Shown: positions 5,291 through 6,971 of the stretch, one piece after another
How the letters are laid out: the number at the start of each line of letters is the position of its first letter
How positions within the stretch are numbered: position 1 is the first letter of the stretch
Source: Bifidobacterium breve
GTDB taxonomy: Bacteria > Actinomycetota > Acidimicrobiia > Acidimicrobiales > Ilumatobacteraceae
NCBI GenBank assembly: GCA_945889575.1
Contig: CAMDBY010000090.1
Span: 1 to 6,971, forward strand
Length of the DNA stretch: 6,971 nucleotides
Reading direction: 5' to 3'
The notes under the pieces: model-generated
Told to the model about the DNA's origin: nothing
The model's database searches: none
What the model saw: the letters and a program-made list of their open reading frames with translations, nothing else
Made by a program: the position numbers and the translations under genes

Positions 5291-5866
5291 GTGCATCTCG
5301 CCGTTGTTATCCCCGTGAAGTCATTCACCATGGCCAAAGGGCGTCTTGCTGACACACTTACCGCTACACAACGTTCTGCACTAGCCCAATCGTGTGCAGA
5401 GACTGTGGTGCGAGCAGCATTGTCATTGCCCACCTACGTGGTGTGTTCAGACGAAGGTGTTGCATCGTGGGCTACAGCGCTTGGTGCCCATGTTGTTGAT
5501 TGCCAAACACCTGGTCTTGACATTGCGGTTGCAACCGGACGCGCAGCTGCCGAAGCAAATGGGGCAGACCACATCATTGTTGCTCATGCAGATCTTCCCT
5601 TAGCGGTCAGTTTCGACCACATTGCACGCGAAGGAAAAGTAAGTCTCGTACCTGATCGTCATCGCGATGGCACCAATGTTTTAAGTTTTCCTGCCAATAG
5701 TTCTTTTTCTACCGCGTACGGCCCAGGCAGTTGCGATAACCACGTTCGTCTCGCAGTAGATGCGGGACTTGAATATGAAATCATCGTTGATAACGCTTTG
5801 GGACTCGACCTTGACACAGCAGATGACTTAAGTGAATTAGCACGAAGAGAAACGGAACAACCATGA
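5291..5866 (+). CDS. cofC: 2-phospho-L-lactate / phosphoenolpyruvate guanylyltransferase of F420 synthesis
   Basis: Activates 2-phospholactate (archaea) or phosphoenolpyruvate (mycobacterial FbiD) with GTP, giving the guanylated intermediate that FbiA/CofD joins to the deazaflavin Fo to build coenzyme F420. The protein has 191 residues, a little short of the usual 200-215. Family motifs: IPVKSFTMAKGRL (7-19) for nucleotide binding, AHADLPL (98-104) with Asp101, VPDRHRDGTNVLSF (120-133), YGPGSCDNH (143-151) and LDLDTADDL (172-180). The start is GTG: an in-frame TAG sits immediately before it and IPVKS must lie at the extreme N-terminus, so no other start fits. In mycobacteria the orthologue (fbiD) also adjoins a gpsA homologue. 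Its stop overlaps the start of the deacetylase gene as ATGA, so the two are co-translated. PEP is the likely substrate if the host is actinobacterial (inference). Confidence 0.93.
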   Translation: MHLAVVIPVKSFTMAKGRLADTLTATQRSALAQSCAETVVRAALSLPTYVVCSDEGVASWATALGAHVVDCQTPGLDIAVATGRAAAEANGADHIIVAHADLPLAVSFDHIAREGKVSLVPDRHRDGTNVLSFPANSSFSTAYGPGSCDNHVRLAVDAGLEYEIIVDNALGLDLDTADDLSELARRETEQP

Positions 5867-6636
5867 GCGCAAACGAACCAGGCCAACCACCAGTAATGGC
5901 AACCGCCTTTACGTCAAATTTCGCCACTCCAAAGATTGTTCTCGCAATCGGCGCGCACCCCGACGATATTGAGTTCGGCAGCGGCGGCACTCTTGCCAAA
6001 TGGTCTGCAGAAGGCGCAGTCGTGCACCACCTTGTGTGCACAGATGGTTCAAAAGGCACATGGAACCCTGGCGCCGATACTGCAGCACTTGTGCAGTCAC
6101 GCCAAGTCGAACAACGCAATGCAGCCAGCGCACTTGGCACATCAGGCACGGTGTCTTTTCTTGGCTACATCGACGGAGAACTTGAACATTCCAAAGAAGC
6201 GATCGATCGCATTGCTCTTGCTATTCGCAAGCTGAAGCCAGATGTGGTCTTGTCACATGATCCGTGGAAGCGATATCGCCTCCACCCTGACCATCGCAAT
6301 ACTGGCCTGAATGTGTGCGATGCAATTGTCGCTGCGCGCGACCCACATTTCTTGAAGCATCACTTCACTGATCACGGCGTGGTTCACCATCGCCCCGATG
6401 CGTTGTTGTTATGGGAAGCAGATGAACCAAATCATGTGGAGGACATTTCCCCATGGGTGCCCATCAAACTCACTGCGTTAGAGAGCCATGAAAGCCAGTT
6501 TGAATCAACCATGAAAGCAACAGACGAAGACGGTATGGAAGTGTTCCGCTCACGGATGCGTCAGCGCATGAGCGACCTGGGCGCACCACACGGATTTGCA
6601 GCGGCTGAGATCTTTCACCTCATGAACAGGCTTTAA
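5863..6636 (+). CDS. PIG-L/LmbE-family zinc-dependent deacetylase
   Basis: A member of the family that includes MshB and Bca of mycothiol and bacillithiol synthesis and eukaryotic PIG-L: zinc hydrolases that usually remove acetyl groups from N-acetylglucosamine-type sugars. Of 257 residues, the family core starts at VLAIGAHPDDIEFGSGGTLA (26-45), with His32 and Asp35 of the AHPDD motif as expected zinc and catalytic residues. The second signature is SHDPWKRYRLHPDHRNTG (131-148), where His144 in HPDH is the expected third zinc ligand. ESHESQF (207-213) is a usual C-terminal motif. The first ~22 residues are a non-conserved tail; an in-frame ATG at residue 12 is possible, but ATG 5863 overlaps the cofC stop as ATGA. 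The substrate is unknown. MshB is a candidate comparison, yet nothing here identifies it as MshB. No signal peptide. Confidence 0.92.
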   Translation: MSANEPGQPPVMATAFTSNFATPKIVLAIGAHPDDIEFGSGGTLAKWSAEGAVVHHLVCTDGSKGTWNPGADTAALVQSRQVEQRNAASALGTSGTVSFLGYIDGELEHSKEAIDRIALAIRKLKPDVVLSHDPWKRYRLHPDHRNTGLNVCDAIVAARDPHFLKHHFTDHGVVHHRPDALLLWEADEPNHVEDISPWVPIKLTALESHESQFESTMKATDEDGMEVFRSRMRQRMSDLGAPHGFAAAEIFHLMNRL

Positions 6637-6971
6637 GAGAACTGCCCAGCAACTCTGCCAACACCTGGCGGCCCCGCAAAACTCTGCGCAATTGGCATCC
6701 ATGTCGATGCTGGCTCCCCCACTGTTGTTAACCCACAGTCTTCAATGTGTCGGCGTTGTGTCACTGCTAAACAGAACCCCAACGCTGGTCCGGTGACGGA
6801 AGAATCTGCTGACTCGTCTCCCCATGTCCACGTGTCACCACTCGGACTCGTGAGTGAAACGAATACATTTCCTTCAGGAATTGGCAGTTTGTTTGATGCA
6901 AACGCAAAGGGCATTGCGCGCACTCCAATATGCGCGATGTGCTTCAATCGATCAGTCGAAATACGTGCCCA
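6633..6971 (-). CDS. TIGR03084-like protein of the mycothiol-dependent isomerase superfamily (partial, N-terminus off the right edge)
   Basis: 112 codons are open from the right edge to the TAA at 6633-6635, so only the C-terminal part is in view; a TTG at 6947 is not a start, because the frame continues upstream (ending WARISTDR). The visible pattern, HIGVRAMPFAF, then LTSPSGDTWTWG, then VTGPALGFCLAVTQRRH, then W.PIAQSFAGPPG, is what I recall of the actinobacterial TIGR03084 group. That group carries an N-terminal DinB/maleylpyruvate-isomerase metal-binding domain, followed by this tail. Known members of the superfamily use mycothiol as cofactor or substrate, so the gene hints at an actinobacterial host. 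The metal-binding region is outside the window, so activity cannot be judged. The stop overlaps that of the PIG-L gene. Confidence 0.82.
   Translation of the reverse strand, partial: WARISTDRLKHIAHIGVRAMPFAFASNKLPIPEGNVFVSLTSPSGDTWTWGDESADSSVTGPALGFCLAVTQRRHIEDCGLTTVGEPASTWMPIAQSFAGPPGVGRVAGQFS

Noticed and set aside
5659..6149. Minus-strand frames opposite cofC and the PIG-L gene
   Set aside because: Shadows of two genes with clear family motifs; no promoter, ribosome site or recognisable domain.
6637..6720. Short inverted repeats (GCCA-ACACC-TGGC, GCATC-CATGTC-GATGC) after the PIG-L stop
   Set aside because: Arms of only 4-5 bp with no T-tract, inside coding sequence; expected by chance.
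1..6971. A novel defence, mobile or biosynthetic system
   Set aside because: No transposase, integrase, direct-repeat array, toxin-antitoxin pair, nuclease-helicase module or shift in composition is seen; the genes are housekeeping, cofactor and unassigned metabolic types.

Overview
The window is a compact stretch of a bacterial chromosome carrying eight complete or nearly complete genes and one gene fragment, with almost no spare DNA. Gene content points to an actinobacterium, most likely of the Acidimicrobiia (Ilumatobacter-like). The clues are a CofC/FbiD enzyme of coenzyme F420 synthesis beside gpsA, a TIGR03084-type (mycothiol-dependent isomerase superfamily) protein, a FadE-like acyl-CoA dehydrogenase, and a probable use of leaderless -10 boxes (TANNNT). 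The taxonomic call is inference from family resemblance.

Layout, left to right: the 5' part of a small minus-strand protein resembling the N-terminal domain of Nfu scaffolds (1-220); a divergent acyl-CoA dehydrogenase (333-1586, +); ribonuclease HII (1583-2206, -), tail-to-tail with it and overlapping by 4 nt; a MOSC-domain protein (2230-3024, +) divergent from RNase HII across only 23 nt; an unrecognised 389-residue protein (3076-4245, -) translationally coupled to the upstream glycerol-3-phosphate dehydrogenase gpsA (4242-5243, -); cofC (5291-5866, +), divergent from gpsA; a PIG-L/LmbE-family deacetylase (5863-6636, +) overlapping cofC by 4 nt; and the C-terminal part of a TIGR03084-like gene (6633 to the right edge, -), which overlaps the deacetylase at the stop codons.

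Functionally these are housekeeping and cofactor genes: fatty acid or CoA-ester oxidation, RNA:DNA hybrid removal, membrane lipid precursor supply and F420 assembly. The gpsA-cofC divergent pair is also found in mycobacteria (Rv2982c/Rv2983), so that part is conserved actinobacterial gene order. I see no mobile element, CRISPR array, RNA gene, phage remnant or defence system.

The most interesting signal is regulatory. The four starts at the two tight divergent junctions each have a C[C/G]TA[C/G]GCT element ending 6 or 7 nt before the start codon. This is what a -10 box driving a leaderless mRNA should look like. At the rnhB/MOSC junction the two opposing boxes overlap and form a perfect palindrome. 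Two of the three convergent junctions overlap at their stop codons, leaving no room for a conventional terminator.
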